Assembly: GCF_011753055.1 (NCBI RefSeq)
Contig: NZ_VWWJ01000007.1
Location: 62,001 to 126,000, forward strand
Direction: 5' to 3'
Origin: Burkholderia sp. Ax-1719
GTDB lineage: Bacteria; Pseudomonadota; Gammaproteobacteria; Burkholderiales; Burkholderiaceae
DNA: 64,000 nucleotides
Part shown: positions 42,697 to 51,413 of the stretch, in pieces
Layout: each line of letters opens with the position of its first letter
Numbering within the stretch: the first letter of the stretch is position 1
The notes under the pieces: generated by a model
What the model was told of the DNA's origin: nothing
Seen by the model: the letters and a program-made list of their open reading frames with translations, nothing else
The model's database searches: none
Position numbers and translations under genes: made by a program

Positions 42697-44004
42697 TTAT
42701 TTATGCGGATTCGAAAATCGCTCAAGCCGATAAGGCGACGGATCGATAATCGGCGTATTGCCTGCCACGAGATCTGCGGCCAGATGCCCCGCGGCGGGCG
42801 CAGTACCAAAGCCATGCCCGGAAAATCCGGTCGCCACGGTTAAACCCGGCAAGCCTGCAACCGGCCCAATGACGGGCAACGAATCGGGCGTGATATCCAT
42901 GCAACCTGCCCACACTTCTTCAACCACCGCATTGTCGAATATCGGCCACGCAGCAGCCAGATTGCGCATGGCTTCGGCATTGATGCCTTCATTGACCGCG
43001 GGGTCCATGGTACGCACACGTTCGAATGGCGAAACGGCATGGCCTTTCCAGCGTCGCGGCAATGCCAGATCGCGCGCGAAATCCTTGCCGAAAGAAAGAC
43101 GCAGTGCATGACGCTGATGTTTTAGCGCGGGCAAATATTGTCGGCCAATCAATAGGTGATCGAGCAGCAATGGCGCGCCCAGCGCCGCGCGATGCGTGAT
43201 CGTAAAGCCCCCGTCAAGCCGCTTGCGAAACGAGAAGTCAGGGCCGCCAACTGCGATATCCGTGGGTCCTGCCATCGGCGCAGTGCGGATCGCATAACAG
43301 ATCAGCGGCAGCGTTGGCAGCGATACATTCAGATTCCCGAGGAAACGCCGCGACCAAAGCCCGCCGGTCAGCAACACCTGTTCACAGCGAATTTCACCGC
43401 GCTCGGTCATCACGCCGCTGACCTTGCCGCCGGCGAACGTCAAAGTACGCACGGCGCACTGCTCCATGATGACGACGCCCAGGCGCAGCGCCGCTTCGGC
43501 AATCGCGCTTGAAGCCAACGTAGGTTCTGCGCGCCCATCCGATGGGGTATGAATGCCGCCAGCCCATCTGCCCTTACCGCCTGGGACCGTGGCATCGATC
43601 TCGTCTTTCGTCAGCATGCGCGAATCGAGATCCAGATGGCCGACCGAGCGAATCCATCCCTCATGCGCGGCCATTTCGGCTTCGGTGGAGGCGAGATACA
43701 TGATGCCTGCCTGACGATAACCGACATCGACACCGACGCGTGCGGGCATTTGCGCCCATAAACGATCGGCGGCCAGCGACATGGGCACGTCTGGTGCGGC
43801 GCGCCCCATCTTGCGTACCCAGCCGAGATTGCGCGAGGATTGTTCCCCCGCGATACGCCCTTTCTCCAGCACCACGACGGGGATGCCTTGCTCGGCGAGC
43901 GTGAGTGCGGCCGACAAACCGACAATACCGCCGCCGATCACCACAACGGTCGTGCTGGAGGGAAATGCCGTCGATGTTGTGACGGGCTGAATTCTGGGGG
44001 CCAC
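42697..44004 (-). CDS. FAD-dependent amine/D-amino-acid oxidoreductase (DAO family)
   Basis: 435 residues with a GTG start at 44004 (GAGG upstream). The N-terminal FAD motif VVVIGGGIVGLSAALTLAEQGIPVVVLEKG and the C-terminal ATGFSGHGFGTAPAAGHLAADLV are classic DAO/DadA/SolA features. The reaction is oxidation of an amino group to an imine with reduction of FAD. The RidA gene lies 58 bp upstream in the same operon and would hydrolyse that imine. Likely substrates are an amine or N-substituted amino acid; not resolvable from sequence. Confidence 0.87.
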   Translation of the reverse strand: MAPRIQPVTTSTAFPSSTTVVVIGGGIVGLSAALTLAEQGIPVVVLEKGRIAGEQSSRNLGWVRKMGRAAPDVPMSLAADRLWAQMPARVGVDVGYRQAGIMYLASTEAEMAAHEGWIRSVGHLDLDSRMLTKDEIDATVPGGKGRWAGGIHTPSDGRAEPTLASSAIAEAALRLGVVIMEQCAVRTLTFAGGKVSGVMTERGEIRCEQVLLTGGLWSRRFLGNLNVSLPTLPLICYAIRTAPMAGPTDIAVGGPDFSFRKRLDGGFTITHRAALGAPLLLDHLLIGRQYLPALKHQRHALRLSFGKDFARDLALPRRWKGHAVSPFERVRTMDPAVNEGINAEAMRNLAAAWPIFDNAVVEEVWAGCMDITPDSLPVIGPVAGLPGLTVATGFSGHGFGTAPAAGHLAADLVAGNTPIIDPSPYRLERFSNPHK

Positions 44005-44062
44005 GGATCATCCTCAAACAAGACGCGCACCAGGCGGCATGACGAGCCGCCGGTACATCAAT

Positions 44063-44485
44063 TCAAAGCGCAACGGTGCGTTTTTCGATCTCGACGCGCG
44101 ACGCGCCACGGTATGCCGTGACTTCGATTTCGACCTTATAGACGGTCGAACCGAGCGGCGGGCAGGTCACCGTACTGACCGGATCGATGCCGCGAAACTT
44201 CTCGCCGATCTTCGTCATCACGGCCATCGTGTCGTCAGGGTTCTGAATGAATACGCGCGACGCTATGACATCGGCAAGCGTTGCATCGACGGCCGCAAGC
44301 GCGGCTTCGATATTGGCAAACACCTGAAGTGTCTGTTCGACCACGTCTTCCGGAATCTGCTGTGTCTGGGGATGACGCCCGGCGGTGTTCGACACATAAA
44401 TCCAGTTATCGACACATACCACGCGCGAATAACTGCCGATTTCCTCGAACTTCGAGCCCGTCTTGATCTTGACTACCCTGGTCAT
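44063..44485 (-). CDS. RidA/YjgF-family protein (enamine/imine deaminase-like)
   Basis: 140 residues from the ATG at 44485 (TGGAGA upstream). MTRVVKIKTGSKFEEIGSYSR, SNTAGRHPQTQQIPEDVVEQTLQVFANIEAALAAV and KVEIEVTAYRG follow the RidA fold; the conserved Arg lies in IASRVFIQN. RidA proteins hydrolyse reactive imines or enamines released by amino-acid enzymes. Position between an ornithine-cyclodeaminase-like gene and an FAD oxidase makes this the natural role. Confidence 0.88.
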   Translation of the reverse strand: MTRVVKIKTGSKFEEIGSYSRVVCVDNWIYVSNTAGRHPQTQQIPEDVVEQTLQVFANIEAALAAVDATLADVIASRVFIQNPDDTMAVMTKIGEKFRGIDPVSTVTCPPLGSTVYKVEIEVTAYRGASRVEIEKRTVAL

Positions 44486-44563
44486 ACTTTCTCCACGAAT
44501 ACACGCGCTGGGTGCAAAACGGCGAGTGCGGCTTTTTCGCACCACCTCGCCGCAACCGTCCAA

Positions 44564-45703
44564 TCAACGCAGGACGGGCACATCCCACAGATTCAGTTTG
44601 ACGCCGATGCCACGCTCCACGGCGTTGCGATACACAACCGTTCCCCATGCAACGTCTTCGACCGGCATCCCACCCACCGACATGATGATGATTTCTTCGT
44701 CGTTGTTTCGGCCGCTGGACTCACCAGCCACAATCTTGCCCAGATCCTCCAGCTGATCCGCCGACATCTTGCCTTCGGCGATCATGTCCATGAAACGCAC
44801 GCCGATCACGGGTACATGCGTATGAGCGGGTTTGGGCAATTCCTCGAACCATGCCTCGTAGAGACCGGTGTTATCGACCACCTTGCGCACGTCTGCCTGT
44901 TCCATGCCTTCGTCGATATTGCAGGACGCGGGCATCACCAGGAACGTGCCCGGCTTCACCCACTCACGCTTCACGAGCGGATACTGCGAGGGATCGCCGG
45001 TCGCGCCGGAACTGCAATAGGTGACGATGTCGGAGTCGCGCACCACGGCCTCGACGGTATCCACGAGGGTCACCGTCTTCACCTGCGGGAAGGTCTGATC
45101 CAGCCACGTCAGGAAACTGTCCAGGCTCGCCTGGCCGCGCGCCTTGATCTTCACCGTGTCGATAAGCGGACACACGGCCATCAACGCCATCAACGTGGTC
45201 TTGGCCATCACGCCGGGCCCAACGATGCCGACCACGCGCGAGTCCTTGCGGGCGAGATGTCGTGCGCCAACGCCCGGAATCGCGCCGGTGCGATAAGCCG
45301 AAAGCAGATTCGCGGACATGAACGCCAGCGGCGCAGCCGTATCGGCATCGTTCAAGACGAAAGTGAGAATTGAACGGGGCAGGCCTTTCTCACGATTCTC
45401 AATGTTCGAGCCGTACCACTTCATGCCAGCCGTGCGAAAGCGACCGCCCAGATAGGCCGGCATGGCCATGAAGCGACGGTCTGCCGTCGGCTTTGGCATA
45501 TGCTCGAATGGCGATTGCTCCGGGAAGAACACTGCGGCGCCGTGCGAGTCGTTGTTCGCACCGGCCATGCGGTAATCGCCGTGATAGAGAAGACCGAACA
45601 TCTCCTCCATGGTGTCGACGCACGCCGGCATATCGGTAACACCTGCCGCAATCATGTCCTGCTCAGACAGATAGATAAAATCGATCTTCGTGTCTCGTGT
45701 CAT
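44564..45703 (-). CDS. Ornithine cyclodeaminase/mu-crystallin family protein
   Basis: 379 residues from the ATG at 45703; the open frame to 45847 has no similarity. KIDFIYLSEQDMIAAGVTDMPACVDTMEEMF, FMAMPAYLGGRFRTAGMKWYGSN and the NAD motif VVGIVGPGVMAKTTLMALMAV are family marks. It resembles the long variant annotated in actinobacteria as tyramine oxidase subunit B. Members are NAD-linked and act on amino acids, imines or amines. It is the first gene of the OCD-RidA-DAO operon. No good Shine-Dalgarno is visible. Confidence 0.85.
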   Translation of the reverse strand: MTRDTKIDFIYLSEQDMIAAGVTDMPACVDTMEEMFGLLYHGDYRMAGANNDSHGAAVFFPEQSPFEHMPKPTADRRFMAMPAYLGGRFRTAGMKWYGSNIENREKGLPRSILTFVLNDADTAAPLAFMSANLLSAYRTGAIPGVGARHLARKDSRVVGIVGPGVMAKTTLMALMAVCPLIDTVKIKARGQASLDSFLTWLDQTFPQVKTVTLVDTVEAVVRDSDIVTYCSSGATGDPSQYPLVKREWVKPGTFLVMPASCNIDEGMEQADVRKVVDNTGLYEAWFEELPKPAHTHVPVIGVRFMDMIAEGKMSADQLEDLGKIVAGESSGRNNDEEIIIMSVGGMPVEDVAWGTVVYRNAVERGIGVKLNLWDVPVLR

Positions 45704-46333
45704 TTTAGGAGTTCTCAGCAAATAGGATCGTGATGTCTTGGGGCACCTGCCAGTTTTCTCGTCGCACCGGAGGTCAATATTGACGTCCTTTGCTGCGCTG
45801 ACGATCAGGGTGTGCTCTTCTGATTGCGGTGAGTATCGATCAGCCAAAAGATGGCAACCATGACGCTCCGCGCCATTAACTCGATAAATTGCGCCACGCG
45901 ATTGACCGTGCCGGGATATCCACGGGATGGATGCCGATCACCCTTTTTGATTGATTTTCGTGAGCCTCGCAGTTTAATAACTTAGTATTTCTTACTAATA
46001 TCCAGATCATCGGCATGGTCAGGAAAAGCACGCTACCCATGCCAGGTTGCCACCCGATTTCGCAGAGGCGTCCCTCTCGAATAATTGACCACCAAAAGAT
46101 CAAATACTCGAATTTCTAGCCCCTTGACTCGGGATTTACCCCAAGCGGGCAAAGGCGTATGCGCCGCATGAGCGCCTGCAAAGCTAATAACGACAAGGGT
46201 TTCCGCCTGAGCAGCCCCATCTGGCCTGACACAGCGCAGCATCCCCGCTTCTTGACATCGACGTCCCGGTCCTCTTAAATAAATCAACTTGATTTATTTA
46301 AAGCGGGCCAGCAGGCCCCACCGGAGGAGACGC
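45704..46333. other. Divergent intergenic region, OCD operon and ROK regulator
   Basis: 630 bp with no supportable gene. A perfect 12-bp palindrome GTCAATATTGAC lies at 45773-45784, 70 bp upstream of the OCD start, and may be the site of a regulator of the amine operon. The region around 45950-46010 is AT-rich. The ROK operator at 46275-46301 is listed separately. Confidence 0.5.
46275..46301. promoter_or_regulatory. Perfect 13+1+13 palindrome, ROK operator candidate
   Basis: TTAAATAAATCAA (46275-46287), a central C, then the exact complement (46289-46301). It lies 32 bp upstream of the GTG start of the ROK regulator. NagC/XylR-type ROK repressors bind long AT-rich dyads of this kind, so autoregulation of the whole operon is likely. 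Confidence 0.75.
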
Positions 46334-47626
46334 GTGAGAAGTCCGCATGTGGGCCAGGGCAGCAACTCGGCCAATGTTCGCCGCTTCAATGAGCGACTGC
46401 TGTTGCAGGCGTTGCGGCGCGCCGGCGAAGCCTCGAAGGCCGATCTCGCCCGCCTTGCGAACCTCACCAGCACGGCGGTTGGCAGCATCATTACCTCGCT
46501 GATCCAGAGCGGCCTGATCGAACTGAGCGGCCGGCGCCTCGACGGCGGACGCGGCCAGCCCGCCTCGCTGCTGCGCCTCTCTCCGCGCGGCGCGTTCGCC
46601 ATCGGCGTGCGCCTCGACCGGACCAATATCGAAACCGTGCTGGTGAACTTCGCGGGCCAGATGATCGAGCGCCGCTCGCACGACATGCTGTTGCCAAGCC
46701 CCGCGCAAGCGCAGGAAATCGTCCAGCACGACATCAATGAACTATCAGGACTGCTGGATAAGGAAGAACGCAAGCGTCTGGCCGGCATCGGCGTGGCGCA
46801 ACCGTACAACCTCGGCAGCTGGCTGCGCGAGTTGGGTTTGCCCACCGATACCTTCCGCGTCTGGAGCGAAGTCGATTTCGCGGGTGAACTGGGCCGCGCG
46901 CTGGCGTTGCCGGTATTCAGCGAGAACGACGGCAACGCCGCCGCCATCGCTGAAATCTTCTACGGCTGCGGGCGTCAACGCGACGACTTCCTCTACCTCT
47001 TCCTGGGCCCGGCCATCGGCGGCGGCATTGCGGTGGACGGAGACTGCGTGCGCGGCCTGACCGGCAATGCGGGCGATTTCGCGGTGATGCCGGTGCCGCC
47101 CAGCACCCTGCCCTCGGCATACAAGCCTGACGGCAAGTGGGACATTCTGCTTTCGCGCGCGTCGCTGATCGCGCTGCGCCGACACCTGCAATATCGCGGC
47201 GCGCGTGTCGAAAGCCGTGCCGATATCGAAGGTCATATCGCCAGCGGTCACCCCGCCGTCGAAGAATGGCTCGACGACTGCATCGACGCGCTTGCGCCCG
47301 CGTTACGTTCGGCGCTGTGCGTGCTCGACGTGCCCGCCGTCGTGCTGGACGCCGATGTGGACGCGGGCCTGATCGACACGCTCATGGAGCGCCTGCGCTG
47401 GGCCGTCGCGGCGACTGCGCCCGAGGCGCGCGGCACGCCCGAACTGGTGCGCGGCACCTTTGGTCCGGACGCGGGCGCACTCGGCGCGGCCACGCTGCCG
47501 ATGTTTTTCAACTTTTCTCCGCGCGCGGGCATCCTGATGGGCGCCGGCGCGCAGATGCAGGCAACGTCGCAGAACCCAACGCAAATGCAGGCGCAAGCCC
47601 AGGAGGTGAGCCATGTCGCGCTCTGA
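46334..47626 (+). CDS. ROK-family transcriptional repressor (NagC/XylR type)
   Basis: 430 residues with a GTG start at 46334, GGAGGA 5 bases upstream. The N-terminal winged helix (NERLLLQALRRAGEASKADLARLANLTSTAVGSIITSLIQSGLIEL) precedes a ROK sugar-kinase-like domain (IGVRLDRTNIETVLV, ENDGNAAAIAE, GPAIGGGIAVDGDCVRG). The usual zinc-binding Cys cluster of ROK proteins is not evident. Its end overlaps the ABC ATPase gene by 14 bp, so it is co-transcribed with the importer it probably represses in the absence of sugar. Confidence 0.9.
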   Translation: MRSPHVGQGSNSANVRRFNERLLLQALRRAGEASKADLARLANLTSTAVGSIITSLIQSGLIELSGRRLDGGRGQPASLLRLSPRGAFAIGVRLDRTNIETVLVNFAGQMIERRSHDMLLPSPAQAQEIVQHDINELSGLLDKEERKRLAGIGVAQPYNLGSWLRELGLPTDTFRVWSEVDFAGELGRALALPVFSENDGNAAAIAEIFYGCGRQRDDFLYLFLGPAIGGGIAVDGDCVRGLTGNAGDFAVMPVPPSTLPSAYKPDGKWDILLSRASLIALRRHLQYRGARVESRADIEGHIASGHPAVEEWLDDCIDALAPALRSALCVLDVPAVVLDADVDAGLIDTLMERLRWAVAATAPEARGTPELVRGTFGPDAGALGAATLPMFFNFSPRAGILMGAGAQMQATSQNPTQMQAQAQEVSHVAL

Positions 47627-49166
47627 GTCGACGCCCCCGCTGCTGGAAATGCGGGGCATCAGCAAGACCTTTCCCGGCGTGCGCGCGCTCGACAATGTGC
47701 GCCTCTCGGTCTGGCCCGGCGAGATCCATTCGCTGATGGGCGAGAACGGCGCGGGCAAGTCCACGCTCATGAAGATTCTCTCGGGCGCCTATCAGGCCGA
47801 TCCGGGCGGCGAGATCCTGCTCGACGGCCAGGCCGTGGTAATCGATGGGCCACTTGCCGCCCGCGAACTGGGCGTGGCCGTGATCTATCAGGAACTGAGC
47901 CTCGCGCCCAATCTGAGCGTGGCCGAAAACATCTACGCGGGCCGCGAGCTGCGCAAAGGCAGCCGCCGCTTCGGCGTGGTTGACCGTGCAGCGATGGAGC
48001 GCGGCTGCGAGGACGTGCTCACGCGTCTGGGCGCGACTTTCGGGCCGACCACGCTGGTGGGCTCGCTATCGATCGCCGAACGCCAGCTAGTGGAAATCGC
48101 GCGCGCCGTGCATACCGAAGCGCGCATCATCGTGATGGACGAACCCACCACGCCGCTCTCCTCGCGCGAAACCGAACGCCTTTTCAAGCTGATTCTGCAA
48201 CTGCGCGAAGAAGGTCTCGCGATCATCTACATCAGCCATCGCATGGCCGAGATTTATGAGCTATCCGACCGCGTTTCGGTGCTGCGCGACGGCAGCTACG
48301 TCGGCACGCTGATGCGCGAGGAACTCAGCGCCGAAAGCCTCGTCGGCATGATGGTGGGCCGCGATATTTCGGGGTTCTACAAAAAAGCCCACGCGCCTTA
48401 CGACCCAGGCAAGGTGGTATTGACCGTGCGCGATGTCGCGGACGATAAGCGCGTGCGCGGCTGCAGTCTCGATCTGCATGCGGGCGAAGTGCTCGGCATC
48501 GCGGGACTGGTGGGCGCGGGCCGTACGGAACTCGCGCGCCTGATCTTCGGCGCGGAACCACGCGCACGCGGCGAGATCGCCATCGACGGGCGCACGCTTG
48601 CCGTGCATACGCCGCGCGACGCCATCGACGCGGGACTCGTCTATCTGACCGAAGACCGCAAGCATCAAGGCCTGTTCCTCGATATGAGCGTGCGCGACAA
48701 CATCAACGTGGCCGTGGCCGGACGCGATGCGCGCTTTGGCGTGCTCGATCTCGCACGCGGTTCGGCGCGCGCCAAGGACTCGATCCGCGCGCTGTCGATT
48801 CGCGTACCCAGCCCGCGCGTGAACGTGGGTGCGCTCTCGGGCGGCAATCAGCAGAAGGTGCTGCTCTCGCGCCTGCTGGAAACGAAGCCACGCGTGCTGA
48901 TCCTCGACGAACCGACCCGCGGCGTCGATATCGGTGCGAAGTCGGAGATCTACCGCATCATCAACGACCTCGCCAAAACCGGCGTGGGGATCATCGTGAT
49001 TTCGAGCGAGCTGCCCGAAATCATCGGCGTGGCCGATCGTGTGCTGGTCATGCGCGAAGGCGAATTCGCCGGAGAGCTGGGCGGCTATACCGGCAAGCCC
49101 ATCAGTCAGGAAGCCATCATCGAACTCGCCACCGGCTCGCAGGGCGCGCTGGATGAGGCCGCCTGA
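47613..49166 (+). CDS. Sugar ABC importer ATPase, duplicated (RbsA/MglA/XylG type)
   Basis: 517 residues with two fused ATPase halves. The first has Walker A GENGAGKST (43-51), signature LSIAERQLVEIARA and Walker B IIVMDEP. The second has LSGGNQQKVLLSRLL and VLILDEPTRGVDIGAKSE with a degenerate Walker A (GLVGAGRTEL), as is normal for carbohydrate-uptake family 2. It energises uptake of a monosaccharide. The gene overlaps the ROK repressor and is followed by the permease 82 bp later. Confidence 0.92.
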   Translation: MSRSESTPPLLEMRGISKTFPGVRALDNVRLSVWPGEIHSLMGENGAGKSTLMKILSGAYQADPGGEILLDGQAVVIDGPLAARELGVAVIYQELSLAPNLSVAENIYAGRELRKGSRRFGVVDRAAMERGCEDVLTRLGATFGPTTLVGSLSIAERQLVEIARAVHTEARIIVMDEPTTPLSSRETERLFKLILQLREEGLAIIYISHRMAEIYELSDRVSVLRDGSYVGTLMREELSAESLVGMMVGRDISGFYKKAHAPYDPGKVVLTVRDVADDKRVRGCSLDLHAGEVLGIAGLVGAGRTELARLIFGAEPRARGEIAIDGRTLAVHTPRDAIDAGLVYLTEDRKHQGLFLDMSVRDNINVAVAGRDARFGVLDLARGSARAKDSIRALSIRVPSPRVNVGALSGGNQQKVLLSRLLETKPRVLILDEPTRGVDIGAKSEIYRIINDLAKTGVGIIVISSELPEIIGVADRVLVMREGEFAGELGGYTGKPISQEAIIELATGSQGALDEAA

Positions 49167-49248
49167 TACACAGGCCGCCTGAAACGCAGACACCTACAGG
49201 ACGCACGCAGCACGCATCCGTCGAAGAGATATTGAGGAGCACGACATC

Positions 49249-50292
49249 ATGAAAAATATTATTCCCCGCCACGGCGTCGCGGCCAATGGCACACCTGCTG
49301 CGCAAGGCACGCAGTCCACGCGCAGCCAAGCCATCGACGGCCATCGCGCGCGCATGAAGTCCATCATGCGCACGGCAGGCATGCTGCCGGTGCTGGTGCT
49401 GCTGTGCATTGGTTTCGGACTGCTCAACGACGGCTTCTTCACCTTCGAGAACCTGTCGATCGTGACCCAGCAAGCCTCCATCAATATCGTGCTGGCCGCC
49501 GGCATGACGTTCGTGATCCTCACGGGCGGCATCGATCTTTCAGTGGGCTCGATTCTCGCTGCTGCGGCTGTTGCCGCCATGCTCGGTTCGACCATCGCGG
49601 GCATGGGCTGGCTCGGTATTCCGGCCGCTCTCGGCGTGGGCCTGGGCTTCGGCGTCATCAACGGCGCGTTGATTTCCCTGCTGCGTCTGCCGCCTTTCAT
49701 CGTCACGCTTGGCTCGCTCACGGCTGTGCGCGGTATCGCGCGCCTGATGGGCCACGACACCACGATCTTCAACCCGCAACTGTCGTTTGCCTTTATCGGC
49801 AACGGTTCGGTGCTGGGCGTGCCCTGGCTCGTGATCATCGCACTTGTCGTGGTAGCGGCTTCGTGGTTCGTGCTGCGCCGTACCGTGCTGGGCTTGCATA
49901 TTTACTCGGTGGGCGGCAACCCGGAAGCGGCGCGCCTCTCGGGCATCAAGGTCTGGGCTATCGAAATGTTCGTCTATGCCGTGTCGGGCCTGCTCGCCGG
50001 GTTGGGCGCGGTAATGTCGGCGGCGCGCCTCTACGCGGCCAACGGCCTGCAACTCGGTCAGTCGTATGAACTCGACGCCATCGCGGCCGTGATTCTGGGT
50101 GGCACGAGTTTCGTGGGCGGCGTGGGTTCGATCGTCGGCACGCTGATTGGCGCGCTCATCATCGCCGTGCTCACCAACGGCCTCGTGCTGCTGGGCGTGT
50201 CGGACATCTGGCAATACATCATCAAGGGCCTCGTGATCGTCGGCGCAGTGGCGCTCGATCGTTACCGCCAGCGCGGCTCGGCTCGCACCTGA
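49249..50292 (+). CDS. Sugar ABC importer permease (RbsC-like)
   Basis: 347 residues. A hydrophilic head of about 45 residues precedes some ten helices. AAGMTFVILTGGIDLSVGSILA and AAVILGGTSFVGGVGSIVGTLIGALIIAVLTNGLVLLGVS are the diagnostic blocks of ribose-type permeases. GAGG precedes the ATG at 49249. Inner membrane partner of the fused ATPase. Confidence 0.92.
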   Translation: MKNIIPRHGVAANGTPAAQGTQSTRSQAIDGHRARMKSIMRTAGMLPVLVLLCIGFGLLNDGFFTFENLSIVTQQASINIVLAAGMTFVILTGGIDLSVGSILAAAAVAAMLGSTIAGMGWLGIPAALGVGLGFGVINGALISLLRLPPFIVTLGSLTAVRGIARLMGHDTTIFNPQLSFAFIGNGSVLGVPWLVIIALVVVAASWFVLRRTVLGLHIYSVGGNPEAARLSGIKVWAIEMFVYAVSGLLAGLGAVMSAARLYAANGLQLGQSYELDAIAAVILGGTSFVGGVGSIVGTLIGALIIAVLTNGLVLLGVSDIWQYIIKGLVIVGAVALDRYRQRGSART

Positions 50293-50395
50293 TTCGCTCT
50301 ACCGCAAGACATCGATGAATTAAAACCGCGGGCGCAAGCGGTCCTCCTGCGCCCGCCCTGCACGACACTAACAGGACCTCTCTGGAGACATGTTC

Positions 50396-51340
50396 ATGTT
50401 CAAGAAAAAGACTCTGCTCGCCGCTGTTGCTCTGACGATGGGATTCGCGCTTCAGGGCGCACACGCCGCCGACAAGCAGTTGAAGTCGATCGGCATCACC
50501 GTGGGTTCGCTTGGCAATCCTTATTTCGTGACCATCGTGCAGGGCGCGGAAGCGAAGGCTAAGCAGATCAACCCGAACGCCAAAGTCACAGCCGTTTCCG
50601 CCGATTACGACCTGAACAAGCAGTTCACGCAGATCGACAATTTCATTTCGGCGCACGTGGACATGATTCTGTTGAACGCCTCCGATCCGAAGGCCATTGA
50701 ACCCGCCGTGCGCAAGGCGCGCGCCGCCGGCATCGTGGTGGTCGCCGTGGACGTGAGCGCAGCGGGTGCGGACGCCACCGTGCAGACGGATAACGTCAAG
50801 GCCGGTGCAATCTCCTGCGAATTCCTTGCGAAGAAAATCAACGGCAAGGGCAATGTGATTATCGAAAATGGCCCGCAGGTGTCGGCGGTGATCGATCGCG
50901 TGAACGGCTGCAAGCAGGTGCTCGCGAAATCGCCGGGCATCAAGGTACTCTCCGACGATCAGGATGGCAAAGGTTCGCGCGAAGGCGGCATGAACGCGAT
51001 GCAGGGTTATCTGACGCGCTTCCCGCAAGTGGCGGGCGTGTTCACCATCAACGATCCGCAGGCCGTGGGCAGCGATCTGGCGGCGAAGCAGTTGCATCGC
51101 GGCAACATCGTGATTACGTCGGTGGACGGCGCGCCTGATATTGAATCGGCGCTCAAGACGGATACGCTGGTGCAGGCGTCGGCGAGCCAGGATCCGTGGA
51201 AGATGGCGCAAACGGCCGTGACCGTAGGCTACGACATCATGAATGGCAAGAAGCCCGCCAATCCGCTGATCCAGATGACGCCGCAACTCGTCACGCGTGA
51301 CAACGTGGGCAGCTATAAGGGCTGGTCGTCGCAGCATTAA
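50396..51340 (+). CDS. Periplasmic sugar-binding protein (RbsB-like)
   Basis: 314 residues from the ATG at 50396, with GGAG 8 bases upstream; an ATG at 50390 is too close to it. The signal peptide is MFKKKTLLAAVALTMGFALQGAHA. The periplasmic-binding-protein type 1 fold is shown by KSIGITVGSLGNPYFVTIVQGAEAKAKQ, FISAHVDMILLNASDPKAIEPAV and VFTINDPQAVGSDLAAKQ. The sugar cannot be read from sequence. It ends the operon at a strong terminator. Confidence 0.92.
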   Translation: MFKKKTLLAAVALTMGFALQGAHAADKQLKSIGITVGSLGNPYFVTIVQGAEAKAKQINPNAKVTAVSADYDLNKQFTQIDNFISAHVDMILLNASDPKAIEPAVRKARAAGIVVVAVDVSAAGADATVQTDNVKAGAISCEFLAKKINGKGNVIIENGPQVSAVIDRVNGCKQVLAKSPGIKVLSDDQDGKGSREGGMNAMQGYLTRFPQVAGVFTINDPQAVGSDLAAKQLHRGNIVITSVDGAPDIESALKTDTLVQASASQDPWKMAQTAVTVGYDIMNGKKPANPLIQMTPQLVTRDNVGSYKGWSSQH

Positions 51341-51369
51341 GCGCGGCGAAGGTTGGTGATTTAAAGTAA

Positions 51370-51397
51370 AAAGGGCGGCTTTTATAGCCGCCCTTTT
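51370..51397. terminator. Rho-independent bidirectional terminator
   Basis: AAAGGGCGGCT (51370-51380), loop TTTAT, AGCCGCCCTTT (51386-51396) and a further T. The A and T flanks make it work in both directions, between the convergent sugar importer and ssuA-like genes. Confidence 0.9.
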
Positions 51398-51413
51398 CAT
51401 ATTCACCCGTGCT

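Noticed and set aside
44039..45373. A 444-residue plus-strand frame opposite RidA and OCD genes
   Set aside because: Crosses two well-supported minus-strand genes; no recognisable domain or ribosome site.
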